Positions 8,248-16,961 of a DNA stretch of 64,000 nucleotides are shown one piece after another; positions within the stretch are counted from its first letter, which is position 1, and every line of letters starts with the position of its first letter. A program made the position numbers and the translations under genes. The stretch spans positions 248,001 through 312,000 of the forward strand of contig NZ_SMGR01000002.1 of the NCBI RefSeq assembly GCF_004346865.1, given 5' to 3'. The notes below the pieces were generated by a model. That model searched no databases. It was not told the DNA's origin and saw nothing but the letters and a program-made list of their open reading frames with translations. Origin of the DNA: Shimia isoporae. GTDB lineage: Bacteria > Pseudomonadota > Alphaproteobacteria > Rhodobacterales > Rhodobacteraceae.

Positions 8248-10029
8248 ATGAAAATGACCACAGAAGAGGCGTTCGTAAAAGTCCTGCAGCGCCACGGCAT
8301 CGAACATGCCTTTGGAATCATCGGCTCGGCAATGATGCCAATCTCCGACCTCTTCCCCACAGCGGGCATCATGTTCTGGGACTGCGCCCACGAAGGCTCC
8401 GCTGGCATGATGAGCGACGGCTACACCCGTGCCACCGGCAAAATGTCGATGATGATCGCTCAGAACGGCCCGGGCATCACGAACTTCGTAACCGCCGTCA
8501 AAACCGCATACTGGAACCACACTCCGCTGCTTCTCGTGACCCCGCAGGCCGCGAACAAGACCATCGGTCAGGGTGGCTTTCAGGAAGTCGAGCAGATGGC
8601 TCTCTTCAAGGACATGGTCGCTTACCAGGAAGAAGTGCGCGATCCCTCCCGCGTGGCGGAAGTTCTGACCCGCGTTATCGCTCAAGCCAAACGCCTTTGC
8701 GGTCCCGCCCAGCTCAATATCCCGCGCGATATGTGGACACAGGTCATCGACATCGATCTGCCCGAACCAATCGAGTTTGAAGCCTCCTCCGGTGGCAGCT
8801 CGTCCGTTGCCGACGCAGCTGCCTTGCTGTCCGAAGCCAAGAACCCTGTCATCCTGAACGGCGCTGGCGTTGTCTTGTCCCAAGGCGGCATCTCCGCCTC
8901 GATCGCATTGGCCGAACGCCTCGATGCGCCGGTCTGCGTTGGCTACCAACACAACGATGCCTTCCCGGGCAACCACCCGCTATTTGCCGGACCTCTTGGT
9001 TACAACGGCTCCAAGGCAGGCATGGAGCTCATCAAGGAAGCCGATGTCGTTCTGGCTCTCGGAACCCGTCTGAACCCCTTCTCCACGCTGCCCGGCTACG
9101 GCATGGAGTACTGGCCGGCTGACGCGAAGATCATTCAGGTGGACATCAACCCTAACCGCATTGGTCTGACCAAGAAGGTTTCTGTCGGCATCGTGGGTGA
9201 TGCGGCCAAGGTTGCAACCGGCATCCTAGAACAACTGGCTGACGGTGCCGGTGACACGGGTCGCGCCGAACGCAAAGCCCATATCGCCAAGACCAAATCC
9301 ACATGGGCCCAACAACTGAGCTCAATGGACCACGAAGATGACGATCCGGGCACGACCTGGAACGAACGTGCCCGCGCCGACAAGCCCGACTGGATGTCGC
9401 CGCGCATGGCTTGGCGTGCAATCCAGTCTGCCCTGCCACGCGAAGCGATCATCTCCTCTGACATTGGCAACAACTGCGCAATCGGCAACGCATATCCATC
9501 TTTCGAAGAAGGTCGAAAGTACCTCGCACCGGGTCTCTTCGGCCCCTGTGGCTACGGCCTTCCTGCCATTGTCGGCGCCAAAATCGGTCAACCTGATGTA
9601 CCGGTGGTTGGCTTTGCCGGCGACGGGGCCTTCGGGATCGCGGTAAACGAACTGACTGCGATCGGTCGTGGAGAATGGCCAGCAATCACCCAAATCGTTT
9701 TCCGTAACTATCAGTGGGGCGCGGAAAAGCGGAATTCCACACTCTGGTTTGATGACAACTTTGTCGGCACCGAGCTGGACACTCAGGTTTCTTATGCCGG
9801 CATCGCACAGGCCTGCGGCCTGCAAGGTGTGGTGGCCCGCACCATGGACGAACTGACAGCCGCCCTTAACAAGGCCATCGACGACCAGATGAACCACGGC
9901 AAAACCACGCTGATCGAAGCCATGATCAACCAGGAACTTGGCGAACCATTCCGTCGTGACGCAATGAAGAAGCCTGTTTCCGTCGCAGGCATCGACGCCG
10001 CCGACATGGTTCCCCAGACCGGAAGCTGA
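8248..10029 (+). CDS. xsc: Sulfoacetaldehyde acetyltransferase
   Basis: Thiamine-diphosphate enzyme that cleaves sulfoacetaldehyde with phosphate to acetyl phosphate and sulfite; cytoplasmic. It has the three-domain architecture of TPP enzymes: an N-terminal pyrimidine-binding domain with the activating glutamate in CAHEGSAGMMSDGYTR, a central domain (about 190-330), and a C-terminal pyrophosphate domain with the GDG...N motif (GFAGDGAFGIAVNE ... RNYQWGAEKRN). The length of 593 is characteristic of Xsc. CAGGAGG lies 8 nt before the ATG. It is followed 4 nt later by pta, which consumes its product. Confidence 0.95.
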   Translation: MKMTTEEAFVKVLQRHGIEHAFGIIGSAMMPISDLFPTAGIMFWDCAHEGSAGMMSDGYTRATGKMSMMIAQNGPGITNFVTAVKTAYWNHTPLLLVTPQAANKTIGQGGFQEVEQMALFKDMVAYQEEVRDPSRVAEVLTRVIAQAKRLCGPAQLNIPRDMWTQVIDIDLPEPIEFEASSGGSSSVADAAALLSEAKNPVILNGAGVVLSQGGISASIALAERLDAPVCVGYQHNDAFPGNHPLFAGPLGYNGSKAGMELIKEADVVLALGTRLNPFSTLPGYGMEYWPADAKIIQVDINPNRIGLTKKVSVGIVGDAAKVATGILEQLADGAGDTGRAERKAHIAKTKSTWAQQLSSMDHEDDDPGTTWNERARADKPDWMSPRMAWRAIQSALPREAIISSDIGNNCAIGNAYPSFEEGRKYLAPGLFGPCGYGLPAIVGAKIGQPDVPVVGFAGDGAFGIAVNELTAIGRGEWPAITQIVFRNYQWGAEKRNSTLWFDDNFVGTELDTQVSYAGIAQACGLQGVVARTMDELTAALNKAIDDQMNHGKTTLIEAMINQELGEPFRRDAMKKPVSVAGIDAADMVPQTGS

Positions 10030-10033
10030 TCGA

Positions 10034-11077
10034 TTGCAGCCGCTCCGCCAAATACTTGGTGCCGCCAGCGGCTCTGACAAAGTCATCGCCCTCGCCGAGG
10101 GCGATGATCCTCGCGTGGTCGAAGCCGCGCTGATGATCCGCGATGAGGCCGTTGCCCGCGTCCTCCTTGTGGGCGATCCGGTAAAGATCGCGGATCACCT
10201 CGCGGCCCACAACACCACACCACAGGCGGTCGCAGGCTCAATCGACATTCACGACCCTGACGACACGCCGCACTTTGAAGAATTCCGCGACACGCTTGTC
10301 ACCCTGCGTGCACACAAGGGCATGACGCCCGAAAAAGCCTCAACCGAAGTCCGCAACCGGCTGACTTATGCGGCTCTGCTGGTACAAACCGGACGGGCCC
10401 ACGGCACGGTCGGCGGTGCAGTCGAGACAACGTCCGACACAGTTCGCACCGCACTTCAGATCATTGGCAAGGCCCCCGAGGCAGCAATGGTCTCTTCCTT
10501 TTTCTTCATGCTCTATTGCAAAGAGCACCACACCGTAAAAGGTGCACACATCTTCGCCGACTGCGGCCTGGTGGTCGATCCCGATGCCAACGAGATGGCG
10601 GAAATCGCACGCGCTTCCGCAGCGTCCTACCGCGCGTTGACAGGCGAAACGCCACGCGTTGCTATGTTGTCTTTCTCCACAGCCGGAAGTGCCGACCACC
10701 CCAAAGTGTCCAAGGTCGTGGCCGCAACCCATTTGGCCAAAGTGGCAGACCCGGAACTCATCATTGATGGCGAACTGCAGTTCGATGCAGCCTTCGTGCC
10801 CGAAGTCGCCGCTTCGAAGGCGAGCAAATCTGCCCTTGGCGGCGCCGCAAATGTCTTTGTGTTCCCAAGCCTGAACGCTGGCAACCTTGGCTACAAAATC
10901 GCGCAGCGCGTGGGCGGTGCGACCGCTGTCGGTCCTGTCCTGCAAGGGTTGGCAAAACCCGCAAACGACCTGTCCCGCGGCTGCTCCGCCGAAGATATCC
11001 TGCACATGGTCGCCGTCACAGTCGCCCAGTCAGACGCGCTGGACCGTTCCGAAAACGCGTCAGGGGTCAGCGCATGA
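10034..11077 (+). CDS. pta: Phosphate acetyltransferase (taurine-pathway copy)
   Basis: Transfers acetyl from acetyl phosphate to CoA, feeding carbon from taurine into central metabolism. It is the short, single-domain Pta/Ptb family (347 residues), with LAEGDDPRVVEAA at the N-terminus and the C-terminal VFPSLNAGNLGYKIAQR and GPVLQGLAKPANDLSRG motifs. The start is TTG, set by GGAAG 8 nt upstream; no nearby ATG fits. It sits 4 nt after xsc and is certainly co-transcribed. Its stop codon lies in a hairpin shared with a second pta-like gene on the other strand. Confidence 0.93.
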   Translation: MQPLRQILGAASGSDKVIALAEGDDPRVVEAALMIRDEAVARVLLVGDPVKIADHLAAHNTTPQAVAGSIDIHDPDDTPHFEEFRDTLVTLRAHKGMTPEKASTEVRNRLTYAALLVQTGRAHGTVGGAVETTSDTVRTALQIIGKAPEAAMVSSFFFMLYCKEHHTVKGAHIFADCGLVVDPDANEMAEIARASAASYRALTGETPRVAMLSFSTAGSADHPKVSKVVAATHLAKVADPELIIDGELQFDAAFVPEVAASKASKSALGGAANVFVFPSLNAGNLGYKIAQRVGGATAVGPVLQGLAKPANDLSRGCSAEDILHMVAVTVAQSDALDRSENASGVSA

Positions 11078-11083
11078 CCCCTG
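11061..11083. terminator. Hairpin between the two convergent phosphotransacetylase genes
   Basis: CAGGGGTCA (11061-11069) pairs perfectly with TGACCCCTG (11075-11083), loop of 5. It contains the pta stop codon and ends 9 nt before the stop of the opposing gene. There is no T tract on either side, so it is a terminator-like or stabilising element. Confidence 0.5.
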
Positions 11084-11091
11084 TTCCGACG

Positions 11092-11943
11092 TTAACCAAG
11101 CGCCAACGTGACCACGGTGGCTGCCACAATGTCCTGTGCACTGGCGCCACGGCTCAGATCACAGACCGGTTTTCTGAATCCCTGCAAGATCGGCCCCAGC
11201 GCCTGCGCGCCGCCCAAGGCGACGGCCAGTTTGTAGGCAATATTGCCAGCATCCAGATTGGGGAAGATCAGAACATTGGCATCGCCCGCCCCGGCACCCT
11301 TGCGTTCAGCAACTTCGGGTATCAGGGCCGCATCGCCCTGAACCGGACCGGTGAAACCACTGATCTGGGCAGCCTCGCGAACCTTGTCCACGCTCGCACC
11401 GGCACCGCTTGTACCCGTGGAAAAGGACAACAAGGCAACGCGCGCTTCGCCCAAAAGCGCTTCACCGCTACGCGCGGAAGCCTTGGCTATCGCCGCCAGA
11501 GCTGCGGCATCCGGATCGACGGTCAGGCCGCAATCAGCAAAGATCAGCGAACGATCGTCGGGAAAATTCATAAGGAAGAAGGACGAAGGGACACTGACCC
11601 CTTCAGCCAGACCGATGGCCATGGACGCCGCTTCGATGACGCGCCGCGTTGGCGCCACAGCGCCGGCTGTCATCGCGTCCGCCTCGCCGGCGGCCACCAT
11701 CGCCGCCGCACGGTAAAGCGGCTTGTCCACCAGTCGGCGGGCAATCCCTTCCTTCATGCCGCGCGTATCCATCAGCGCCTGCACGTAACTTTCGGTGTTT
11801 TCGCCGAGAACCACCGGCCGGCACAACCCGTCCCGATCCAGCGCCCGCATAGCCTCTGCCGTGCGCGGTTCCTTGGACTCGGGAAACACGACCCGTGCGT
11901 TTTTCGCTGCCACCTTGGCCGACAGCGCATCCATAAACTTCAT
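11092..11943 (-). CDS. Second phosphate acetyl/butyryltransferase, minus strand
   Basis: A paralogue of the neighbouring pta, read in the opposite direction. It shares the family landmarks: VVFPESKEPR, SSFFLMNFPDDRSLIFADCG, LSFSTGTSGAGA, VLIFPNLDAGNIAYKLA and GPILQGFRKPVCDLSRGA. It is shorter (283 residues) because the start is at the ATG at 11943, which has GGAGG 5 nt before it; a longer frame to 11973 lacks a ribosome site. It probably makes or uses acetyl phosphate in general acetate metabolism, or acts on another acyl phosphate. The divergent citrate synthase starts only 32 bp away. Confidence 0.88.
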   Translation of the reverse strand: MKFMDALSAKVAAKNARVVFPESKEPRTAEAMRALDRDGLCRPVVLGENTESYVQALMDTRGMKEGIARRLVDKPLYRAAAMVAAGEADAMTAGAVAPTRRVIEAASMAIGLAEGVSVPSSFFLMNFPDDRSLIFADCGLTVDPDAAALAAIAKASARSGEALLGEARVALLSFSTGTSGAGASVDKVREAAQISGFTGPVQGDAALIPEVAERKGAGAGDANVLIFPNLDAGNIAYKLAVALGGAQALGPILQGFRKPVCDLSRGASAQDIVAATVVTLALG

Positions 11944-11975
11944 GTATACCTCCGTATACGCAACAGGAGCCATCC

Positions 11976-13112
11976 GTGACCGAAAACGTCAAGATCAACC
12001 GCGGCCTCAAGGGCATTTATTTCGAACGTTCCGGCGTCAGCCACATCGACGGCGCCAAAGGCGAGTTGTCCTACCGCGGCTATTCGATCCACGATCTCGC
12101 AACACAATCGACCTTCGAGGAAGTCTGCTATCTGCTTATCCACGGCGAACTGCCAACGGAAGCCGAACTCACCGCATTTGACGCAGCGCTCAAAGCAGCG
12201 CGCGAACTGCCGGAGCAGGTCTATGACATCATTCGCGCCACCAAAGATGGGCATCCAATGGATGTACTGCGCACCGCTGTTTCTGCACTCGCCGCGCTGG
12301 AGGAAAACAGCCAGAAAGTCGGCCATGACGCCTTTCTCGCCAACGGCCTGCGTCTGACCTCACAGGTTCCAATGATCATCGCCGCGCATGAAAACATCCG
12401 AAACGGACGCGAACCGGTGCCTGCGGACAAAACCCTCAGCCACGCCGCCAACTGGCTCTGGATGCTCAAAGGGGAAAAACCTTCGGAAGACGCCGCCCGG
12501 CTTGCGGATGTCGACTTCATCCTGCACGCCGAACACGGTGCCAACGCGTCGTCCTTCGCTGCCCGCGTTACAGTCGGCACAGAGGCCAACCTGCACGGTG
12601 GCATTGTCACGGCACTCGCAACGCTGGCAGGCCCGGCGCATGGCGGGGCTGCAGAAGACGTGATGAAAATGGTGCACGAGATCGGCAAACCCGAAAACGC
12701 CGCCGACTACGTGAAGGCCAAGCGTAAAAACCGAGAGGCCGTGACCGGCTTTGGCCACCGCGTCTACCGCGCCGAGGATCCGCGCGCGCGGCACATGCGC
12801 GATGGCGTGAAAAAGCTCGGCGAAGAAATGGGCGCGCCGGAATGGTACGAAATTCTTCAGGGCGTCGTCGATGCCATGAAGCCCTACGCCCGCCATGGCC
12901 TTAACGTGAATGTCGATTTCTACTCGGGCGTGATCTACCAGTTACACGGCATCCCCATGGACCTCTATGTGCCGATTTTTGCCATCGGTCGCATGCCCGG
13001 CTGGATCATCCAGTGCATGGACCAACAGGACAGCAATATCCTGATCCGTCCATTGACGCTGTACAATGGGCCTGACATGCGCGCCTACACCCCAATGGCC
13101 GAGCGCGGATGA
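11976..13112 (+). CDS. Citrate synthase / 2-methylcitrate synthase family protein, short type
   Basis: Condenses an acyl-CoA with oxaloacetate. Active-site elements visible are the first histidine (LHAEHGANASSF), the GPAHGGA loop, the second histidine in GFGHRVYRAEDPRA, and the catalytic aspartate in NVDFYSGVIYQ. The 378 residues place it with the short dimeric citrate/methylcitrate synthases, not the roughly 430-residue Gram-negative type. The start is GTG at 11976, with AGGAG 6 nt upstream. Its stop overlaps the start of the TauE-like gene (ATGA), so acetyl-CoA use and sulfite export are co-expressed. Acetyl-CoA or propionyl-CoA as substrate cannot be decided from sequence. Confidence 0.9.
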   Translation: MTENVKINRGLKGIYFERSGVSHIDGAKGELSYRGYSIHDLATQSTFEEVCYLLIHGELPTEAELTAFDAALKAARELPEQVYDIIRATKDGHPMDVLRTAVSALAALEENSQKVGHDAFLANGLRLTSQVPMIIAAHENIRNGREPVPADKTLSHAANWLWMLKGEKPSEDAARLADVDFILHAEHGANASSFAARVTVGTEANLHGGIVTALATLAGPAHGGAAEDVMKMVHEIGKPENAADYVKAKRKNREAVTGFGHRVYRAEDPRARHMRDGVKKLGEEMGAPEWYEILQGVVDAMKPYARHGLNVNVDFYSGVIYQLHGIPMDLYVPIFAIGRMPGWIIQCMDQQDSNILIRPLTLYNGPDMRAYTPMAERG

Positions 13113-13864
13113 TCGACGCACTCGCCCTGCCGACCGAGCACTACCTGTGGCTCGCGCTCATCTGCTTTGTCGCAGGTATGGTGCGCGGGTTCTCCGGTTT
13201 TGCGTTGTCGGCAGTGGTGATGGCGGCAGGTGTTATCTTTCTGCCGCCAATCGCACTGATCCCGATCCTTTGGTTTCAGGAAATGACAGCTTCGTTGCTG
13301 ATGGTTCGCGGCGGTTGGAAAGAGGCCAATCGGCGCACTGTAACCGGACTTGTTCTAGGTTCGGCAATCGGTGTGCCCATCGGCCTGACGCTGACACAAT
13401 CCCTACCCGTAGACACGTCCAAACTGCTGGCACTCAGTGTGATCGTCTTACTTGCGGCCACCCAGCTTGCAAAATTGCGCCTGCCGTTTCTTGCCACCCG
13501 TGCAGGTCTCTGGGGGTCTGGCGTGCTCGCGGGCATCGCGACCGGTCTGGCCCATGTAGGTGGCATGGTGGTCGCTCTCTATGTGCTTGCCTCGAACGCG
13601 CCCGCCCGCGAAATGCGTGCTTCCCTCGTTTTGTTCCTGTTTGCCTCTTCGCTCATCTCCCTCATGACCTATCTGATCTTCGATGTCATGACCGCCCAAT
13701 CCGCCCTGCGCGGCCTCGCTCTGGCACCAGCCTCCGCTCTTGGCGTGATCGCTGGCAAGACCATGTTCCGCCCCGCGTGGGAGCCCTACTACAAACCCTT
13801 TTGCCTCAGCCTCCTGATCGCACTCGCCACACTCGGCATTCTGCGCCAGAGCATCGGGGCCTGA
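13109..13864 (+). CDS. TauE/SafE family sulfite/anion exporter
   Basis: Polytopic inner-membrane protein with about eight hydrophobic segments in 251 residues and the family motif near the N-terminus (MVRGFSGFALSAVVMA), repeated in the second half around LWGSGVLAGIATGLAHVGG. TauE-type proteins are proposed to export sulfite or sulfoacetate formed during sulfonate breakdown, which fits its place between xsc-pta and soeABC. It overlaps the citrate synthase gene by 4 nt (ATGA). The family also contains permeases for other anions, so the substrate is inferred from context. Confidence 0.87.
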   Translation: MIDALALPTEHYLWLALICFVAGMVRGFSGFALSAVVMAAGVIFLPPIALIPILWFQEMTASLLMVRGGWKEANRRTVTGLVLGSAIGVPIGLTLTQSLPVDTSKLLALSVIVLLAATQLAKLRLPFLATRAGLWGSGVLAGIATGLAHVGGMVVALYVLASNAPAREMRASLVLFLFASSLISLMTYLIFDVMTAQSALRGLALAPASALGVIAGKTMFRPAWEPYYKPFCLSLLIALATLGILRQSIGA

Positions 13865-13886
13865 CCCGCATTGACGAAAGAACACC

Positions 13887-14003
13887 ATGTCCTACAGTCA
13901 AACCAATACAGAGAACAACGTTCCGCATCTGCGGTTGAATACAGAAGACTATCGCGACCAGCATTCGATGGCGCGCGCCAAAACGGGGACTAAAAATGGC
14001 TGA
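13887..14003 (+). CDS. Candidate short ORF (38 aa) overlapping the soeA start
   Basis: An ATG-started frame of 38 codons begins 22 nt after the tauE-like stop and ends with TGA 8 nt inside soeA, so its stop and the soeA start are interleaved. The peptide is polar, begins MSYSQTN, and contains a charged segment (RLNTEDYRDQ). The ribosome site is poor (GAAAG). It could be a leader peptide that couples translation into soeA, a small subunit or assembly peptide, or chance. I do not recognise the sequence. Confidence 0.35.
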   Translation: MSYSQTNTENNVPHLRLNTEDYRDQHSMARAKTGTKNG

Positions 14004-16806
14004 CGGACAACCGCAAATCGATCTTTCCCCCAAAGTCTCGGACGAGGTGCGCAAGACAACCTGCTACATGTGCGCCTGCCGCTGCGGCATCAACGTTCAT
14101 ATGAAGGACGGAAAAGTTGCCTACATCGAAGGCAACCGGGACCATCCTGTGAACAAAGGTGTTCTTTGCGCCAAAGGCTCTGCCGGGATCATGCAAGTCA
14201 ACGCCCCGTCACGCCTTAAGGCACCGCTCAAGCGGGTCGGTCCACGCGGATCGGGCGAGTTCGTTGAAATCAGCTGGGAAGAAGCCATGAGCACAGCCGT
14301 CGGCTGGCTCACTGAGCTTCACGAAACAGCACCGCACAAACTCGCCTTTTTCACCGGCCGTGATCAGTCACAGTCCTTTACGTCCTTCTGGGCGCAACAC
14401 TTCGGCACACCGAACTACGCCGCTCACGGCGGTTTCTGCTCGGTCAACATGGCCGCCGCGGGCATCTACACGATGGGCGGCGCCTTTTGGGAGTTCGGCC
14501 AGCCGGACTGGGACAACACCAAACTGTTCATGATTTTTGGCGTGGCAGAAGACCACGACAGCAACCCGATCAAAATGGGCATTGGCAAGATCAAGGCGCG
14601 CGGTGCCAAGGTCATCGGCGTAAACCCTGTGCGCTCTGGCTACAACGCTGTGGCCGATGAATGGGTCGGGATAACGCCGGGCACCGACGGGCTGTTCATT
14701 CTCGCGCTTGTGCATGAATTGCTCAAAGCCGGCAAAATCGACCTGAACTACCTCGCGCAATTCACTAACGCGCCGGTTCTGGTTGACGGAGAAACCGGTC
14801 TCTTGATGCGCGATGAGGATGGCAAGCAACTGGTCATTGACCGCGTCACGGGCAAACTCGCGCCTTTCGACCAGAAAGGTGTGCGTCCGGATCTTTCAGC
14901 GCAATACCGCCACGCTGGCGTGACCCACAAAACCGTTATGGCGTTGATGGCCGAGAAATACCTCGATCCGCAATATGCGCCGGAAAACGTCGCCGAGAAA
15001 ACCGGCATCCCGGCTGCCAAGATCAAAACCATCGCGGCAGAGCTTGCCCGCGTTGCCTTTGACGAAGCCTTTGAGGTCCAACAGGAATGGACCGACTTCC
15101 GTGGAGAGACCCACAAGACGATGACGGGGCGCCCTGTCAGTTTCCACGCGATGCGCGGTATTTCCGCCCATTCCAACGGGTTCCAGACTTGCCGGGCTCT
15201 ACACGTTCTTCAAATCCTGCTTGGCACCGTCGAAGTTCCTGGCGGTTTCCGCTTCAAGCCGCCATACCCGAAGCCGGTCGAAGCACACCCGACACCTCAC
15301 GGCTATGGCCGCCCCGGCAAACCGCTGGCCGGTCCACACCTCGGCTTCCCGCGAGGGCCAGAAGACCTGCAAATCAACGAAGACGGCTCCGCATGCCGCA
15401 TCGACAAGGCTTTCACGTGGGAAAACCCGATGTCCGTGCACGGCCTGATGCACATGGTGATCTCCAATGCCCATGCCGGTGATCCCTATCCGATAGACAC
15501 ATTGTTCATGTACATGGCGAACATGTCGTGGAACTCCACGATGAATACCTCCGGCGTGATCAAGATGCTCACAGACCGGCATGACGACGGTCGATACAAA
15601 ATCCCGCGCATCATCTATTCCGATGCCTACAGTTCAGAGATGGTCGCCTACGCGGACCTTATCCTGCCTGACACCACATATCTCGAACGCCACGACTGCA
15701 TCTCGCTTCTGGACCGCCCCATCTGCGAGGCAGATGGAGCCGCGGATGCCATCCGTTGGCCGGTCGTGGAGCCGGATCGCGATGTGCGCGGTTTTCAATC
15801 GGTGTTGATCGAACTTGGCGCGCGCATTGGTCTACCCGGTTTCCTGAACGAAGACGGCACCCAGAAGTGGAAGGACTACGCCGACTACATCGTAAATCAT
15901 GAACGTCGTCCCGGCGTTGGGCCGCTGGCCGGCTTCAGAGGCGAGAATGGTGACCAGTTCGGCCGCGGCGAGGTCAACTCTGACCAGCTTGACCGCTACA
16001 TCGCCAACGGTGGCTTTTCCATTGAACACGTGCCGGACGAAGCGCTTTACATGAAACCCTGGAACCTGGCCTATCAGGATTGGGCAGTAAAGATCGGCCT
16101 CTACGACGCACCACAGCCTTTCCTGTTCCAGCTCTATGTTGAGCCAATGCGCAAGTTCCAACGCGCGGCCGAAGGGCACGGCGACCGGCAACCACCCGAT
16201 CATCTTCGCGGGCGCCTTAAAGAGGTGATGGACCCGCTCCCCATATGGTATGCGCCTTTCGAGGACAACCACGTGGACACCGACGAATTCGACGTGCATG
16301 CCCTCACCCAACGCCCGATGGCGATGTATCACAGTTGGGGCACGCAGAATGCCTGGCTCAGACAGTTGCACGGCCACAACCCTTTGTACCTGCCCACCAA
16401 GCTCTGGCAAAAACACGGGTTTTCCGAAGGAGATTGGGCGCGCGTAACCTCTGTTCATGGGGAAATCACAGTTCCTGTCGCCCATCAGGCCGCACTTAAC
16501 GAAAACACCGTCTGGACATGGAACGCCATCGGCAAACGCAAAGGCACCTGGGCGCTCTCAGAGGACGCTCCGGAATCCAACAAAGGCTTCCTGCTCAACC
16601 ACCTGATCCACGAGTTGTTACCGCCCAAAGGGGACGGCCTCCGCTGGGCCAACTCCGACCCGATCACCGGTCAGGCAGCATGGTTCGACCTGAGGGTGAA
16701 AATCGAGAAAGCTGAAGCGCCGGCAGAAAGCCAACCAGCCTTCGAGCCACTCAAGTCGCCGGTGCCGCAAGGCCCCGCAGAGCTGAAATGGAAGGTGGGC
16801 AAATGA
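13996..16806 (+). CDS. soeA: Sulfite dehydrogenase (quinone) molybdopterin subunit SoeA
   Basis: Catalytic subunit of the membrane-bound sulfite:quinone oxidoreductase, which oxidises sulfite to sulfate. It is a DMSO-reductase-family molybdoenzyme: an N-terminal [4Fe-4S] motif with Cys at about 23, 26, 30 and 58, molybdopterin oxidoreductase domains across the middle, and a C-terminal molydopterin dinucleotide-binding domain (from about residue 780). There is no Tat signal, as expected for the SoeABC type facing the cytoplasm. The length of 936 fits. The context (xsc, TauE, SoeB, SoeC) supports sulfite over polysulfide or DMSO as substrate. Confidence 0.92.
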   Translation: MADGQPQIDLSPKVSDEVRKTTCYMCACRCGINVHMKDGKVAYIEGNRDHPVNKGVLCAKGSAGIMQVNAPSRLKAPLKRVGPRGSGEFVEISWEEAMSTAVGWLTELHETAPHKLAFFTGRDQSQSFTSFWAQHFGTPNYAAHGGFCSVNMAAAGIYTMGGAFWEFGQPDWDNTKLFMIFGVAEDHDSNPIKMGIGKIKARGAKVIGVNPVRSGYNAVADEWVGITPGTDGLFILALVHELLKAGKIDLNYLAQFTNAPVLVDGETGLLMRDEDGKQLVIDRVTGKLAPFDQKGVRPDLSAQYRHAGVTHKTVMALMAEKYLDPQYAPENVAEKTGIPAAKIKTIAAELARVAFDEAFEVQQEWTDFRGETHKTMTGRPVSFHAMRGISAHSNGFQTCRALHVLQILLGTVEVPGGFRFKPPYPKPVEAHPTPHGYGRPGKPLAGPHLGFPRGPEDLQINEDGSACRIDKAFTWENPMSVHGLMHMVISNAHAGDPYPIDTLFMYMANMSWNSTMNTSGVIKMLTDRHDDGRYKIPRIIYSDAYSSEMVAYADLILPDTTYLERHDCISLLDRPICEADGAADAIRWPVVEPDRDVRGFQSVLIELGARIGLPGFLNEDGTQKWKDYADYIVNHERRPGVGPLAGFRGENGDQFGRGEVNSDQLDRYIANGGFSIEHVPDEALYMKPWNLAYQDWAVKIGLYDAPQPFLFQLYVEPMRKFQRAAEGHGDRQPPDHLRGRLKEVMDPLPIWYAPFEDNHVDTDEFDVHALTQRPMAMYHSWGTQNAWLRQLHGHNPLYLPTKLWQKHGFSEGDWARVTSVHGEITVPVAHQAALNENTVWTWNAIGKRKGTWALSEDAPESNKGFLLNHLIHELLPPKGDGLRWANSDPITGQAAWFDLRVKIEKAEAPAESQPAFEPLKSPVPQGPAELKWKVGK

Positions 16807-16961
16807 CCGTCCACTTTTGGCCATCAAATGCACAACGGAAGGCATGGCAACGCCGTGACGAGGGCAACGCCCCCTTCCCTGTAGCCAACGAAATCAAGAC
16901 CGACGCAATACCGACGTCACACCGACGTTTTGCAGCCAGCCTTTTGGAGGCCCAGCCATGA
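16803..16961 (+). CDS. Candidate short ORF (52 aa) bridging soeA and soeB
   Basis: An ATG-started 52-codon frame overlaps the soeA stop by 4 nt (ATGA at 16803-16806) and the soeB start by 4 nt (ATGA at 16958-16961). The gap between the two soe genes is thus exactly filled by one coupled ORF. The peptide begins MTVHFWPSNAQRKAWQRRDEG, is basic, and has no membrane segment. It may be an assembly or small subunit-like protein, but I recognise no family. The frame also contains the 29-bp direct-repeat element, so part of its sequence may be under DNA-level selection instead. Confidence 0.42.
   Translation: MTVHFWPSNAQRKAWQRRDEGNAPFPVANEIKTDAIPTSHRRFAASLLEAQP
16908..16936 (+). repeat. 29-bp direct-repeat element, copy 1 (upstream of soeB)
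   Basis: ATACCGACGT-N3-ACCGACGT-N3-GCAGC. The ACCGACGT unit recurs with an 11-bp period, the spacing used by OmpR/PhoB-type regulators. It ends 21 nt before the soeB ATG. The second copy is at 28342-28370, with all 23 fixed positions identical. Confidence 0.6.
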
